The translations under genes and the position numbers were made by a program. 64,000 bases of DNA from Cryobacterium mannosilyticum (GTDB taxonomy: Bacteria > Actinomycetota > Actinomycetes > Actinomycetales > Microbacteriaceae). Under the pieces are notes generated by a model. That model saw only the letters and a list, made by a program, of their open reading frames with translations. It had not been told where the DNA came from and did no database searches. The stretch covers positions 20,527-84,526 of the forward strand of contig NZ_SOFM01000003.1 in the NCBI RefSeq assembly GCF_004402705.1. Direction: 5' to 3'. Positions 25,370 through 34,552 of the stretch are shown here, piece after piece (position 1 is the stretch's first letter; every line of letters begins with the position of its first letter).

Positions 25370-26098
25370 ATGGAACCCATCACACCAACTCTCAAGTCAA
25401 TCGTTCTTGTCCCTGGCTACTGGCTAGGCGGATGGGCGTGGGATGCCGTCGCGGCCGATCTGCGCGACCGGGGCCACCGCGTCATCGCCGTGACGCTGCC
25501 GGGCCTCGATCCCGATGACCTTCATCGTGCATCAAGGAGCATGGCCGACCAGGTGGATTCTCTGCGCTCGGCCGTGAGCGCTGCGGGCGTCGACGGTTCC
25601 TCCGTCGTGCTCGTTGTTCACAGCGGCGCCGGATTCCCCTCCTCCGTACTCCTGGACCAGGACCCCACCGCAGTAGCTCGAATCATCTACGTCGACAGCG
25701 GGCCATCCGCTGATGGCTCTGCCTTCGACGCGTCCTTACCGCACGATCAACGGGAGGTGGTGCTTCCACCGTTCGAGCAACTGGCCGCCAGCCTTGACGG
25801 GCTGAGCAAGGAAGACCTCGAACAGTTTCGTCAGCGGGCGGTACCAGAGCCCGCAACAGTCATGCGCGCTCAGGTGCGACTCGAGAACGACTCCCGACGA
25901 AACGTGCCTTCGACGATCATCGCCTGCTCTTACCCATCCGAGCTAATGATGCAGATGGCTCGCGAAGGAAACCCGATGATGGCAGAAGTCGCCACCCTCC
26001 GCGATCTCGAACTTGTCGACCTCCCGACCGGACACTGGCCGATGTGGAGTCGACCAGCAGACCTCGCCGTCGCCATCGCCCACGCAGCAGGCCGCTGA
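25370..26098 (+). CDS. Alpha/beta hydrolase
   Basis: 242 residues. The oxyanion region is VPGYWLGGWAWD (about 14-25). At the nucleophile elbow the sequence is VVHSGAGFP (VxHSxG), so the Ser is present. A late TGHWPMWSRP provides the catalytic His. The family is the EstC/MenH-like esterase group; the substrate is unknown. The ATG at 25370 follows GGAGGAG by nine bases. Divergent from and probably regulated by the WYL protein. Confidence 0.87.
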   Translation: MEPITPTLKSIVLVPGYWLGGWAWDAVAADLRDRGHRVIAVTLPGLDPDDLHRASRSMADQVDSLRSAVSAAGVDGSSVVLVVHSGAGFPSSVLLDQDPTAVARIIYVDSGPSADGSAFDASLPHDQREVVLPPFEQLAASLDGLSKEDLEQFRQRAVPEPATVMRAQVRLENDSRRNVPSTIIACSYPSELMMQMAREGNPMMAEVATLRDLELVDLPTGHWPMWSRPADLAVAIAHAAGR

Positions 26099-26303
26099 GC
26101 GGCAAATCATACCCAAGCACATCTGTCCTGACGACAGAACACGGCATCACGCTGCCCGTCTCGCAGAAGGTTCGTCTTGCGAGCTGCTCCGGAAGTTCCC
26201 TCCTGGCCAAGCAATCGACGGCGTATCGCCCCGAACGACGACGCGGTCGTAGGCTCACGCTAAGTAGGGCACTCAGGTGTCCGCGAATCGAGGGGTGGTC
26301 GAC

Positions 26304-26477
26304 ATGGAATTCAGTACTCTTTTTTTTTGGTGGAACTTCTGGGTGGTAGTCCAGGTTCTCGTTCTGGTTGGGGTCGTCGTGGCACTGGGGCTTTTCAACC
26401 GCTGGGGACGTCGCAAGAGCGCCATTCTTGCGGCGAGCCAACCCACGAAAGGTCACGGGCCCGCTGTCGGTAAGTAG
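26304..26477 (+). CDS. Small single-TM protein, hypothetical
   Basis: 57 residues: an aromatic N-terminus (FSTLFFWWNFW), one TM helix (VVVQVLVLVGVVVALGLF) and a basic cytosolic tail. A run of nine T bases (26320-26328) inside the coding sequence is a slippage-prone tract. The ATG at 26304 has a GAGGGG RBS. Function unknown. Confidence 0.5.
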   Translation: MEFSTLFFWWNFWVVVQVLVLVGVVVALGLFNRWGRRKSAILAASQPTKGHGPAVGK

Positions 26478-26618
26478 CGAGTACAAGTCCCCGTCGACCG
26501 GCCGAGCCGCCTCACAATGAGCCCCGATCGCGTCCGACAACTCATGCGATGACCAACAGACCGCGGGTGTTTCTGCATCCGCTTACCATCCTGAAGTAAC
26601 TAAGTGATCGGAACCGCC

Positions 26619-26849
26619 ATGGACAGTCAAGCCGTATTCGCAGTCGTGCTCGCATCGATCGTTGCCGTCGTTTACGTCGCGGCAATTGCCTACGCAATGA
26701 TGCAGATTGCCCGAACCAACGACCTGTCAGGCGTGGAGAAAGCCGTCTGGATAGTCGGCGTCGTGTTCGCCCCTCTGCTCGGCGCGCTCGTCTGGTTTTT
26801 CGCTGGGCCACACCCATTCAGCCTTCGACTGACACGTCAGGTTCGATAG
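26619..26849 (+). CDS. PLDc_N-type small membrane protein (copy 2)
   Basis: 76 residues with two TM helices and the same VEKAVWIVGVVFAPLLGALV-WFFAGPHPF block as the protein at 20736. The two proteins agree over nearly their full length and also in the bases before the start (TGAAGTA ... CGGAACCG-C/T-C ATG), so the duplication included the promoter region. The ATG at 26619 corresponds to the start of copy 1. The C-terminus is shorter and unrelated. Confidence 0.82.
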   Translation: MDSQAVFAVVLASIVAVVYVAAIAYAMMQIARTNDLSGVEKAVWIVGVVFAPLLGALVWFFAGPHPFSLRLTRQVR

Positions 26850-27015
26850 ACCTCGACCGTGATCCGCGGGCGCAGTGAGGGTTCCCAAACGCCACTCCCC
26901 CGAAACTTTGGAACCTCGGCGAATTGGTGTGCATCCATGGAGGTCCGCCGTACGTTCCCGCGTGAGGACAGTGAATCCAGCCGCAGCGTGACGACGATTG
27001 TTGCATGCGTCGAAG

Positions 27016-27738
27016 TCAGCGAAAGTGCCTGAAATACCGTTCCGGATCGTCCAGGAACGATCGCCAATTCCGAACCAGGTCGAGATCCTCCCAGACGCAG
27101 CGCCGGTATCCCCATGGCCCGACCTCATAGATCTCCGCACCGGGTATTGACGCGAGAATCGGTGAATGAGTGGACAGGATCACCTGAGACCCACCGGCGG
27201 CAACAATGTCCCGGAGATCGCTGAGCAGAGCAAGCGAGCCGGTGAACGAGAGCGCTGATTCCGGCTCATCAAGGATCCACAAGCCCGGGTAACGAGACCG
27301 GGCAGCCACAAGGTCGAGGAACGACTCGCCATGCGAGCGCTCGTGGAATACGGGGTCGTTGCCGCCGGGGTTGTCCTCCAGATAGGTGAAGAACCCGTGC
27401 ATCGTTTCCGCGCGGAGAAAGAAGCCGCCCCGGCCGGCGCCGAGACCCCGGTTCAACCGCAGGTGGTCGGCGAGGGTGGACTCGGACCTGCGAGTGGTGT
27501 GTCTGGAGCCGGTCGATCCTCCTTCCGGTCCCATGCCGTAGGCACCTGCGATGGCCTCAACGAGAGTCGATTTGCCGACCCCATTGTCGCCGACGAATAC
27601 GGTCACTGGACCCAGTTCGAGACCATCATCGAGGAGCTGCGCGATCGGGGCAAGCGTCGCGGGCCACACATCCCGAGGCAGAAATGGAGCGTCGGGATCC
27701 TGGCTCACCGAGCGCAACGGAGGCTCGTTTCTCGACAT
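27016..27738 (-). CDS. AAA/ABC-type ATPase (AAA_21-like)
   Basis: 240 residues. Walker A is VFVGDNGVGKST (about 46-57), a short loop with MHGFF is in the middle, the Walker B region is LWILDEPESALS, and LSTHSPIL is the following sensor/H-loop. This is the minimal SMC-like ATPase form found with OLD nucleases or as a single gene. Here no nuclease partner is adjacent. The ATG at 27738 starts the conserved part. Confidence 0.82.
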   Translation of the reverse strand: MSRNEPPLRSVSQDPDAPFLPRDVWPATLAPIAQLLDDGLELGPVTVFVGDNGVGKSTLVEAIAGAYGMGPEGGSTGSRHTTRRSESTLADHLRLNRGLGAGRGGFFLRAETMHGFFTYLEDNPGGNDPVFHERSHGESFLDLVAARSRYPGLWILDEPESALSFTGSLALLSDLRDIVAAGGSQVILSTHSPILASIPGAEIYEVGPWGYRRCVWEDLDLVRNWRSFLDDPERYFRHFR

Positions 27739-27893
27739 GCGATCATTCTGCCCGAATCGGCACGGGAAACCGTTAGACCAACCGTTCAGGGTTCCCCAAG
27801 GGAATGGGGTGGTCCGCTGTCCCCATTGCTGATGGGCCTCGCCGCGCAGACGCGAGAAGGCTTGTGACAATCACTTGACACAAACTTCAACCT

Positions 27894-27919
27894 CCTTGTA
27901 TCGTCAAGTCGACACAAGG
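27894..27919. promoter_or_regulatory. 26-bp imperfect palindrome covering the RBS of the membrane protein/GntR operon
   Basis: Arms CCTTGT and ACAAGG bound an imperfect inverted repeat in which 10 of 13 position pairs match. It overlaps the RBS (AAGGAGG) and lies just after a TTGACA box at 27875-27880. Position and symmetry suit autoregulation by the GntR protein of the operon. Confidence 0.65.
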
Positions 27920-27926
27920 AGGACGT

Positions 27927-28871
27927 GTGGAGAACATCGGGATTGCCGAGATGTCATTAGGACTGGTCGGTCTCTTGTTCGTCCTCACGGTGGCGTTCGC
28001 CGGCGTAGCGATGGCTGGACGGCGCGGACAGCCGCTGCCGCTCGTACGTGCGCGGCGCGTGAGCGCGCTGCGGTCGGCCGTTGCCGTCTCAATAGCGCTC
28101 GCAGTCTTCGCTGTCGCGATCCTGATCCATATCGCCAATCCGCTCCTTGAGCTGGTCCCGTTCTTCCTCGGGCCGCTCGCGGCGGCCGCGGCCGGCCTCA
28201 TCGCGTTTACGCTCATGCCCGCGCCAACGATCGATGGCGCACTTCGACGGCGCACCCGCAACGTCCAGCCGCGCACCTTGCGCGACTATTCGACGTCAGG
28301 GCAACGGGCAAGGTTCTGCGTCATCGTCGGCCTGACCGCCCTCGTCGCCGTGGGCGCAGGGTTGCTCTCGAAATCCGCGCCGGATGGTCGGTCTCTGTGC
28401 ATCGCCCTATTCCCGGCCGAGTGCAAAGAGGGCGGGCCCTACCTCTTCCCCGGGTGGATGTTTGCGCTCCCGGTGCTGGTACTCACTGGCATTCTGGTTC
28501 TCGCCACTGTTCAGGCTCTGCGCCGCGTTATTGATGCCCCGGCCACTGCCTGGGCGGAACTCAGCGACGCTGACGCAGCCCTGCGTCGAAGCGGGGTCCG
28601 GCTCGTCTTTCGCGTCGCGAGCGCACCGTTGGCACTCACCCTCGGCCTTCTACTCGGAATGGCATCCCTGCCGCTGGTCAACGCTCCCCTTCTCGAGACG
28701 GGCCTCGACGTGAACACGGCCGCGACGTTGCACACGATCGGAATGGTTCTGTTTGGGACTGCAGCCGTAGCCCTCGTCTACGGCCTCTCACTCGCCTTTC
28801 TCGCCGTCATCGGGGCGATCAAACTGCCTCGGACAGCCTTCGCTGGTCCGCGGTCGGAATACGCGGAATGA
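27927..28871 (+). CDS. Polytopic membrane protein linked to a GntR regulator
   Basis: 314 residues from a GTG with a strong AAGGAGG RBS. About seven hydrophobic helices, with two Cys in an outside loop (LCIALFPAECKEGG). No family recognised with certainty; membrane proteins paired with YtrA-type GntR regulators are often DUF1648-like or transporter components. Its stop overlaps the start of the GntR gene as ATGA. Confidence 0.78.
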   Translation: MENIGIAEMSLGLVGLLFVLTVAFAGVAMAGRRGQPLPLVRARRVSALRSAVAVSIALAVFAVAILIHIANPLLELVPFFLGPLAAAAAGLIAFTLMPAPTIDGALRRRTRNVQPRTLRDYSTSGQRARFCVIVGLTALVAVGAGLLSKSAPDGRSLCIALFPAECKEGGPYLFPGWMFALPVLVLTGILVLATVQALRRVIDAPATAWAELSDADAALRRSGVRLVFRVASAPLALTLGLLLGMASLPLVNAPLLETGLDVNTAATLHTIGMVLFGTAAVALVYGLSLAFLAVIGAIKLPRTAFAGPRSEYAE

Positions 28872-29230
28872 TCACCGTCGACGCGGATGATCCGACGCCG
28901 CCCTTCGAACAAATCCGAGCCGCGCTAGCAGCGGAAATTACCTCGGGCAGACTCGCAGGCGGTCACAGATTGCCCACCGTACGCCAAATCGCCGGCGACC
29001 TACACGTGGCAGTTGGAACAGCGGCGCGCGCATACCGCGAGCTCGAAGAGGCCGGTCTCGTCGAAACTCGACGCTCCCAAGGAACCCTCGTCCGCCACGA
29101 CCAGATCGAAGCGTTCGACCTCGACCAAGCAACGGCCGAACTCGTAAGAACAATTCCCCGCGACCAAGTAGCCCTCGCAGAAGTCCTCAAAGCAGTCGAA
29201 ACCGCCTGGAACCTCGCCAACAGTGATTGA
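28868..29230 (+). CDS. GntR family regulator, YtrA subfamily
   Basis: 120 residues, the small size typical of YtrA-type repressors. The winged HTH is complete: PPFEQIRAALAAEITSGRL, then LPTVRQIAGDLHVAVGTAAR and the wing ETRRSQGTLV. A short helical tail serves for dimerisation. Translationally coupled to the membrane protein gene; probably autoregulates the operon through the palindrome at 27894. Confidence 0.92.
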   Translation: MITVDADDPTPPFEQIRAALAAEITSGRLAGGHRLPTVRQIAGDLHVAVGTAARAYRELEEAGLVETRRSQGTLVRHDQIEAFDLDQATAELVRTIPRDQVALAEVLKAVETAWNLANSD

Positions 29231-29399
29231 ACGTCCCGCAAAGGATCCTGGGCACCCATCGCTCTGAAGAATCAGACCCAGACCGTCCCGATGAAGGTTC
29301 CTCATCAGATGCCCATTCTGCAGCGTTTACTGGGGCGTGTGTGTGAGTTGGTGCTCTGGCTGGCCGCCATGCTTCCGTGGGGCTACTGGAAGACCTACG

Positions 29400-29888
29400 C
29401 TACTTGCCCGCGAAGAAGGCTGAGTCCGTTGGCCACAAGTCTCCGCCCATTGTCGCTTGAGCCTTGATGAGGTCCTCAGGATGTTCGCTACCGACAACCC
29501 ACATGGCCCCGACGAGGAAGAGACCAGGCTCGATACCCTCACTGTTGAGTTTGAGTAGAGCGTCGACGTCTGCCTGAGCGGCAAAAGTATTGATGCCATT
29601 CTCGGTGCCAGTGCAACGTCCGGATGCGATTGTTCCGAGCATGACGTTGTCTGTGACAACCCAATCACAAGGCAATCCTGATGCAACGTATTCCTGGTGC
29701 AGTCGCTTCAGGGACACCGGCGCCGGCGGGGCCGACGTGGGCACCGTGCTAGTCGGCAGAACCGACGTTGACCGAGGCGCCGCTTGGGTGCCAATCGGCG
29801 CTCCGCCCACGGCGTCTGCGCATCCGGTGAACGTTAGCGCCGTGGCTACTGCCAAGATCATGGTTACAAATGAAGCGATGCTGTTCAT
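29400..29888 (-). CDS. Putative lipoprotein of unknown function
   Basis: 162 residues. The signal peptide ends in the lipobox LTFTGC (Cys at about residue 23), so the protein would be lipid-anchored outside the membrane. A Thr/Ser/Pro-rich linker is followed by a small domain with two Cys (LPCDWVV and SGRCTGT). RBS GGAGGGGGGGAGC precedes the ATG. No family recognised. Confidence 0.8.
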   Translation of the reverse strand: MNSIASFVTMILAVATALTFTGCADAVGGAPIGTQAAPRSTSVLPTSTVPTSAPPAPVSLKRLHQEYVASGLPCDWVVTDNVMLGTIASGRCTGTENGINTFAAQADVDALLKLNSEGIEPGLFLVGAMWVVGSEHPEDLIKAQATMGGDLWPTDSAFFAGK

Positions 29889-30212
29889 TGTTTGCTCCCC
29901 CCCTCCTAACCTAAGTGCGGTCACATGGTTCACCCTTTTGGCGACCGACCGTGTCCCCGGCCGGGGCTCAACATTCCACTGCGTGAGTGTCCCGCGCAGC
30001 GTTCGGTCATCGGGACGCTATGCCAGGATGCTGCGCGGCCGCTAGCGTTGTCCGGTCCGGATAGCCGAGGCCCTATGAGCTGACCGGCGACCAGGTCGAC
30101 GAGATGGGCGGGCAGGAATGGACCGGTTGCTGAACTCACGATGCCCGACGATTTTATGCTGCGAGTCCCGGACCCCAGGCCCAAGTTCGGTGATCTCGCC
30201 GTTCGGTCGCCG
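29889..30212. other. Intergenic stretch without recognised gene
   Basis: About 324 bases between the lipoprotein and the phosphoesterase. Short ORFs on both strands have no good start or composition. The promoter of the lipoprotein should lie near 29900-29960. Nothing else seen. Confidence 0.5.
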
Positions 30213-31259
30213 TCATCCGGTGTATGGCAGCCGCTCCCAGCTGAGTGCGCTCGCCGCACCAGGCCGGTTGACGGTGACTTGCAGGTAGTCCTTGCCCGCG
30301 TTGGCCGACCCGTCGACGGTAACCCGGGTCAGGTTCGTCGCCGAGCCGGTCACTCCGTACCGCGATAGCCACACCGATCCGGGGGCTAGGGGCTGGTCGC
30401 TGTTGTAGATGTGGCTGTCCCCGTTGAACAGATACACCTCGCCGTCGAAGGAGTTGGTTGCGTCGACCAGCGCGTGCACCAGTGGGGTGAACGCGCTGAT
30501 GTCGGATGGGGTGGGGGTGTAGGTCGGGTCGAACATGTCCGCCTGGAGGAAGAAGGCAACCGCCGCGTCGTGCTTCTTGGTTGCGGTGGCCACGGTCTGC
30601 CTTACCTGGTCGACGGCGCCGGCCATCCGAGCCTGCTCCTCGTCCACTTGCTGTGGCGTTGCAGCCGTGTTGCCGATCCCGGTCCAGCTCTGCAGGTCGT
30701 TGTTGGAGCCGACGACATGCAGGGTGGCGAAGTCAATCCCGGACCGGCGGAAGGACACGTTCTCCGGCAGGCCACGTTCGGTCTGGCTCTTCACGGTCAT
30801 CGGGTCCTGTCCAAGGGTCACGCCCGGGTGGTCGAAGAACAGCGACCGAATGACGCCGAGCCGCTCCAGCGGGTTGTAGGCCCCGTTGTTGGTGCGGTGG
30901 CAGTCGGTCCATTCGTTGTCGCCGGGGGTATAGACCAACGGTGCCGTGAAGCGGTCGAACTGGCTGCGAATGGTTTCGTAGTAACTGGTGGTGCACTGTT
31001 GCGAGCCGCTTTTGATGTCCCCTAGGTGGACGGTGAAGTCCGATTTTGAGGCGTTAATGGTGTCCACCCAGCCGGGCAGTGCGGCCAACTCGTCAGTGCC
31101 GTAGGGCAGGTCTCCGATGACGGTGAAGGTGTCGTGCCCGGGTTTGGCCTGGCCCGGCGGGGTTCCGGCATGGGCCAACGCCGGCCCGGTGAGGGGCGCA
31201 GTTAGTGCGAGGGCAGCCGAGACGAGGGCGGTGATCGCGAGAAAACGGTGTCGAGACAT
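30213..31259 (-). CDS. Secreted metallophosphoesterase-like protein
   Basis: 348 residues with a cleavable signal peptide (about 1-30, ending ALA-HA). The mature part has calcineurin-like motifs: VIGDLPYGTDE, VHLGDIKSG, TPGDNEWTDCH (GDNE), and a late NGDSHIY. Such enzymes use a two-metal centre to hydrolyse phosphoesters; the substrate is unknown. The length fits the group. It stands alone between gene-poor stretches. Confidence 0.85.
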   Translation of the reverse strand: MSRHRFLAITALVSAALALTAPLTGPALAHAGTPPGQAKPGHDTFTVIGDLPYGTDELAALPGWVDTINASKSDFTVHLGDIKSGSQQCTTSYYETIRSQFDRFTAPLVYTPGDNEWTDCHRTNNGAYNPLERLGVIRSLFFDHPGVTLGQDPMTVKSQTERGLPENVSFRRSGIDFATLHVVGSNNDLQSWTGIGNTAATPQQVDEEQARMAGAVDQVRQTVATATKKHDAAVAFFLQADMFDPTYTPTPSDISAFTPLVHALVDATNSFDGEVYLFNGDSHIYNSDQPLAPGSVWLSRYGVTGSATNLTRVTVDGSANAGKDYLQVTVNRPGAASALSWERLPYTG

Positions 31260-32144
31260 GGATCAACGTTGGCGCGTCCGGGTGAACGTTCGTCGGCTAC
31301 ACGGCGACGAACGGCTGAAGGGGAGGTCAACGTTCGGTCCGCCACCCGCTCGTCCTGCCAGGTCGGGTGACTGCAGCGCGGGACGCGGTCACCCGCTCAC
31401 GGTCGTCAGACCCTGGGCGGGGGACGTTGCGTGATGGCCTCGCCAGGCGGCAGGGAGTGCGCTGGTCGGAGCAGGTGCTGGAGCTGTGCCGCCGGCTGCC
31501 GCTTCCCCGTGTTGGCCGTCGTCGTCGACGCATCTCGGGTCTGCGAAAGCCGCCGCCAGACACCGGAGCGACCCCGCAATGCGGTGGTGAACCGGCTGGG
31601 CGGCGAGCCGCGTAACCGGGCATCTATTCAGAAACTCCTCCGAATCGTTACCGTGTCGCATTATGGGCACGTCGCAATCACTGTTGACGATCTCATCGCG
31701 CTAGGCCAGTCGTGGAACGTGCGTTCATCCCGCGCGTCCGTCACGTCAGCACTGGAAGCTGTTGACCCGTTCGTCCGTTCTGAAAACCCTGTCGAGCACG
31801 CCTATGCCGGACTTCAAGACAACATTGCCCGGTCACGAGAAATCTGCTCTTTGACCGCCGGACGGGCAGCATCCGCGAACGGGGTACCGCACTGGTCAGT
31901 AATCGGGTGGCACTCAGTCTTTGGCGCTCGGGGTTCCCCACTGACGCAGAATCGGCGCGCTCGGTCGTTGGGTGGGTTAGGCCCAAGCGGCCGCGCTGGC
32001 CGGTCCCCCTCTGAAACATCGACGTCAGCACGAAATCCTGTTCTCGACGCCTAGGTCCGCAACATACCATCGGTGGACCGAGGCCTTGAGGTCGGTGTTT
32101 CCCCGCGCAATAGAATCGGGAAGACGCTGCGACGAAGGAGACGA
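31260..32144. other. Gene-poor stretch, possible gene debris
   Basis: About 885 bases. A 207-codon plus-strand ORF (31431-32054) has no RBS, Arg/Ser-rich shadow-like composition and no recognised domain; only the middle (VTVDDLIALGQSWNV) looks protein-like, so it may be debris. One copy of the GGGTTCCC motif is at 31931. Nothing else could be identified. Confidence 0.5.
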
Positions 32145-33047
32145 ATGAACGAGCTGGAGCATCGGGTTCGGGCGCTGTGGACGTTGTTCGAGCCGATCCA
32201 CGCGGTGACGTATTTCTCGCCGGAGGCGAGGGAGGCGTTCGCAGATATCGGACTCACCCGTTACTGGGACGGATACTTCGCCGGTCGCGCCGCCCCGCTC
32301 GGGGTCGTGACCGCCGCGCCGGTGGTGGCGATCTTCAGCGGGTTCGCTCCGTTCCTGGTCGAACGGGTGCTGCCGGCCGTGTGGTCGACGGTTACGGTGG
32401 ACCGAGTCCTAGACGCGCGGTCCCGGGGTGCAGCGGAGACGTTGCGAAATCTCGTGCCCGACGAGCGAACTGTCACCGAAGCGGCTGACGTACTTACCCA
32501 GGCTGCGGCTCGTGCCGACACCATAGGCCGACCACTCGCGGCGGCGAACAGCGCGCTGCCCGTGGAGTCGGATCCGTACCGCCGTCTCTGGCAAGCCGCG
32601 GCCACTCTCCGCGAGCATCGCGGAGACGGTCATGTGATTGCACTGGTCGAGGGAGGGATCGCGGGTATCAGCGCCATCGTATTGCGCAGCGCGGTGGACA
32701 TCGACGCGACGAGCGTGCGAAAGGCGCGTGGCTGGACAGAGGAACAGTGGGCAACCGAAGTCGAAGAGCTCTCTACCCGCGGGCTACTGACCGGCCAGGG
32801 CCAAATCACCAAGCAGGGCACAGCGGCACTCGATCGCGCCGAGCAGGTGACCAACCGATTGGCCGTCCGTCCGTGGCGCGGAGTGACCGACGACGAGATC
32901 GCGGATGTCGCCCGAACGCTTGCGCCCATCGCAAGAGCGTGCCAAACGGTCTTTCCATTTCCGAACCCGATCGGCATGCCCCAGCCGTGGGACCCGAATC
33001 TCGATCCAAACGCGTCCTCCGTCCCGACGTCGCCGCGCGCGAACTGA
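32145..33047 (+). CDS. SCO6745 family protein
   Basis: 300-residue soluble helical protein of the actinobacterial SCO6745 family. The start region (LEHRVRALWTLFEPIHAVTYFSPEAREAF, of which LFEPIHAVTYFSPEA is characteristic) and the C-terminal winged-helix-like part (TEEQWATEVEELSTRGLL) are diagnostic. Function unknown; a role in regulation is suggested only by the winged-helix look. GAAGGAG RBS before the ATG at 32145. Confidence 0.85.
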   Translation: MNELEHRVRALWTLFEPIHAVTYFSPEAREAFADIGLTRYWDGYFAGRAAPLGVVTAAPVVAIFSGFAPFLVERVLPAVWSTVTVDRVLDARSRGAAETLRNLVPDERTVTEAADVLTQAAARADTIGRPLAAANSALPVESDPYRRLWQAAATLREHRGDGHVIALVEGGIAGISAIVLRSAVDIDATSVRKARGWTEEQWATEVEELSTRGLLTGQGQITKQGTAALDRAEQVTNRLAVRPWRGVTDDEIADVARTLAPIARACQTVFPFPNPIGMPQPWDPNLDPNASSVPTSPRAN

Positions 33048-33177
33048 AAAGGTTCACCGACGGGGACGGATCATGATTCATTTGGGGCGGATCGGCGTCC
33101 CGGTCACCGTTCGGCTTGCGGGCCATGCAAGCAGGCGCGCTGCAGGGCCAGCAGGCTGCCTCGGTATCATGCGAAGT

Positions 33178-33615
33178 ATGCCTATCAAACTGGAAAATGT
33201 AGGGATCGCCGTCCGCGACATTGACGCGACTATCGCGTTCTTCACCGACCTTGGGCTCACGGTCACCGGTCGTGACACGATCAGTGGCGATTGGGCCGAC
33301 ACCGCCGTTGGCCTCGACGGCAACCACGCCAAGATCGCGGTGCTCAAAACACCAGACGGTCATGGTCAGATCGAGCTCTTCGAATACCTTCACCCCGACG
33401 CGATCGAGACTGAACCCACTCTCCCCAACGAGATCGGAATGCACCGCATCGCGTTCTCCGTCGACAACATCGAGACAGCGCTTGAACTGGCCGCGAAGCA
33501 CGGCTGCTATCCGCTTCGCGGCGTGGCGACCTATCAGGACGTCTACAAGCTGACATATCTCCGCGGTCCGAGCGGGATCCTCGTGATGCTCGCCCAGGAT
33601 CTGACGAAGGGCTAA
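33178..33615 (+). CDS. VOC (glyoxalase/bleomycin resistance) family protein
   Basis: 145-residue small dioxygenase-fold protein with two beta-alpha-beta-beta-beta modules: IKLENVGIAVRDIDATIAFFT at the start and GMHRIAFSVDNIETALELA in the middle, ending ELFEY and SGILVMLA with metal-ligand-type Glu residues. The VOC group includes glyoxalases, fosfomycin and bleomycin resistance proteins; which one cannot be said. ATG at 33178 has a weak RBS; an in-frame ATG at 33169 is the alternative. Confidence 0.85.
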   Translation: MPIKLENVGIAVRDIDATIAFFTDLGLTVTGRDTISGDWADTAVGLDGNHAKIAVLKTPDGHGQIELFEYLHPDAIETEPTLPNEIGMHRIAFSVDNIETALELAAKHGCYPLRGVATYQDVYKLTYLRGPSGILVMLAQDLTKG

Positions 33616-33878
33616 CGGCCGTTCATTCCAATCGGACTGCGTTAACGTACTCGATCATGGCGCGATCGCGACAGTCGGTCTGATCCCGGATCGACGTCCG
33701 ATACTTCGGCGCTTCTCCAATCCTGCTCTGATCGCGATCCCGAGCGCCGCGGCGTAGACGGTTTCGGGAATCGCCACTGCAAGTGACTGGCTAGCGCGAC
33801 CAGGAGATCGTTCGGTCCCCGATCAGAGAACGCACTGCCACAGCCGCCCTTCCCGCTTCATTGAATTTACACGCCGGT

Positions 33879-34073
33879 TCACACGCCACGGAGCAGCCAG
33901 TCATTGTCAGGGTTCCTGCCACCCTCAGGGTCCGGTGCATCCGAAGCCGGCACGGACGTGCTCTGGTCCTCCACTCGCACCCGAGCCGGCAAAGCTCGCC
34001 AGCGGTCCGGCGGGACCGCGGCAACTGGACCAGGCTCGTCCTCCTCAACGCTCTCGTCCGCGTCCCCGTTCAT
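33879..34073 (-). CDS. Small acidic hypothetical protein
   Basis: 64 residues starting MNGDADESVEEDEPG and ending DNDWLLRGV; strongly acidic, no TM. A GAGGAAGG RBS lies 11 bases before the ATG. A larger in-frame ORF reaches 34409 but its upstream part is Arg/Ser-rich and shadow-like. Function unknown. Confidence 0.5.
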   Translation of the reverse strand: MNGDADESVEEDEPGPVAAVPPDRWRALPARVRVEDQSTSVPASDAPDPEGGRNPDNDWLLRGV

Positions 34074-34552
34074 TGTGCCCACCTTCCTCTTGTCAGCCCG
34101 CAGCGTCCAACCGTGTGACCCATCCAGCCGACTGCACAGCTCCCCGCCCGAACTACCACCCGCCCCAACGTGGCGGCCGGCCGAGGAACGGCTCCGTTCA
34201 GCCCTGCCGCCGAGTGTACGCCCGCTCTGCATCAGGACTGCAGACACACAACAACGGTGAACAGTGCCGGGCCGGTGTGGGGTTTGTGATCCGTCACGTG
34301 TTCGTAAGCCGTGTGGCCGACGAGACGCAAACAGTAACCGCAAGTCAGACGGAGACCGGTTGCGTCGGGTTGTGAAGTCTTCAGCGCGGTTTGGTCCACA
34401 AAGAATCACCCGCTGCCCTCTGCCCCGTCAATCAGACAACAAAGCCGGCGAATTCTGATTCCACTGGGTGCGCTCCGGGTGGGCGTGATCTCGCGAACGA
34501 ATGGCCGGTGGTGAATCCGGCGCCAGCGCCGGCCATCCGTCGGAGAGACGGT
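34074..34552. other. Intergenic stretch without recognised gene
   Basis: About 480 bases between the 64-residue protein and the small secreted protein of the two-component locus. No ORF with acceptable start and composition was found on either strand; no repeats or tRNA seen. Confidence 0.5.

Noticed and set aside
25917..26540. 207-codon minus-strand ORF opposite the alpha/beta hydrolase end
   Set aside because: Antisense to a clear hydrolase and a likely small membrane protein; composition of a shadow frame.
31431..32054. 207-codon plus-strand ORF
   Set aside because: No RBS, Arg/Ser-rich composition and no conserved domain visible; treated as gene debris or chance.
33879..34409. Full 176-codon version of the small acidic protein
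   Set aside because: The upstream 112 codons are Arg/Ser-rich and lack an RBS; the internal ATG at 34073 has a good RBS.
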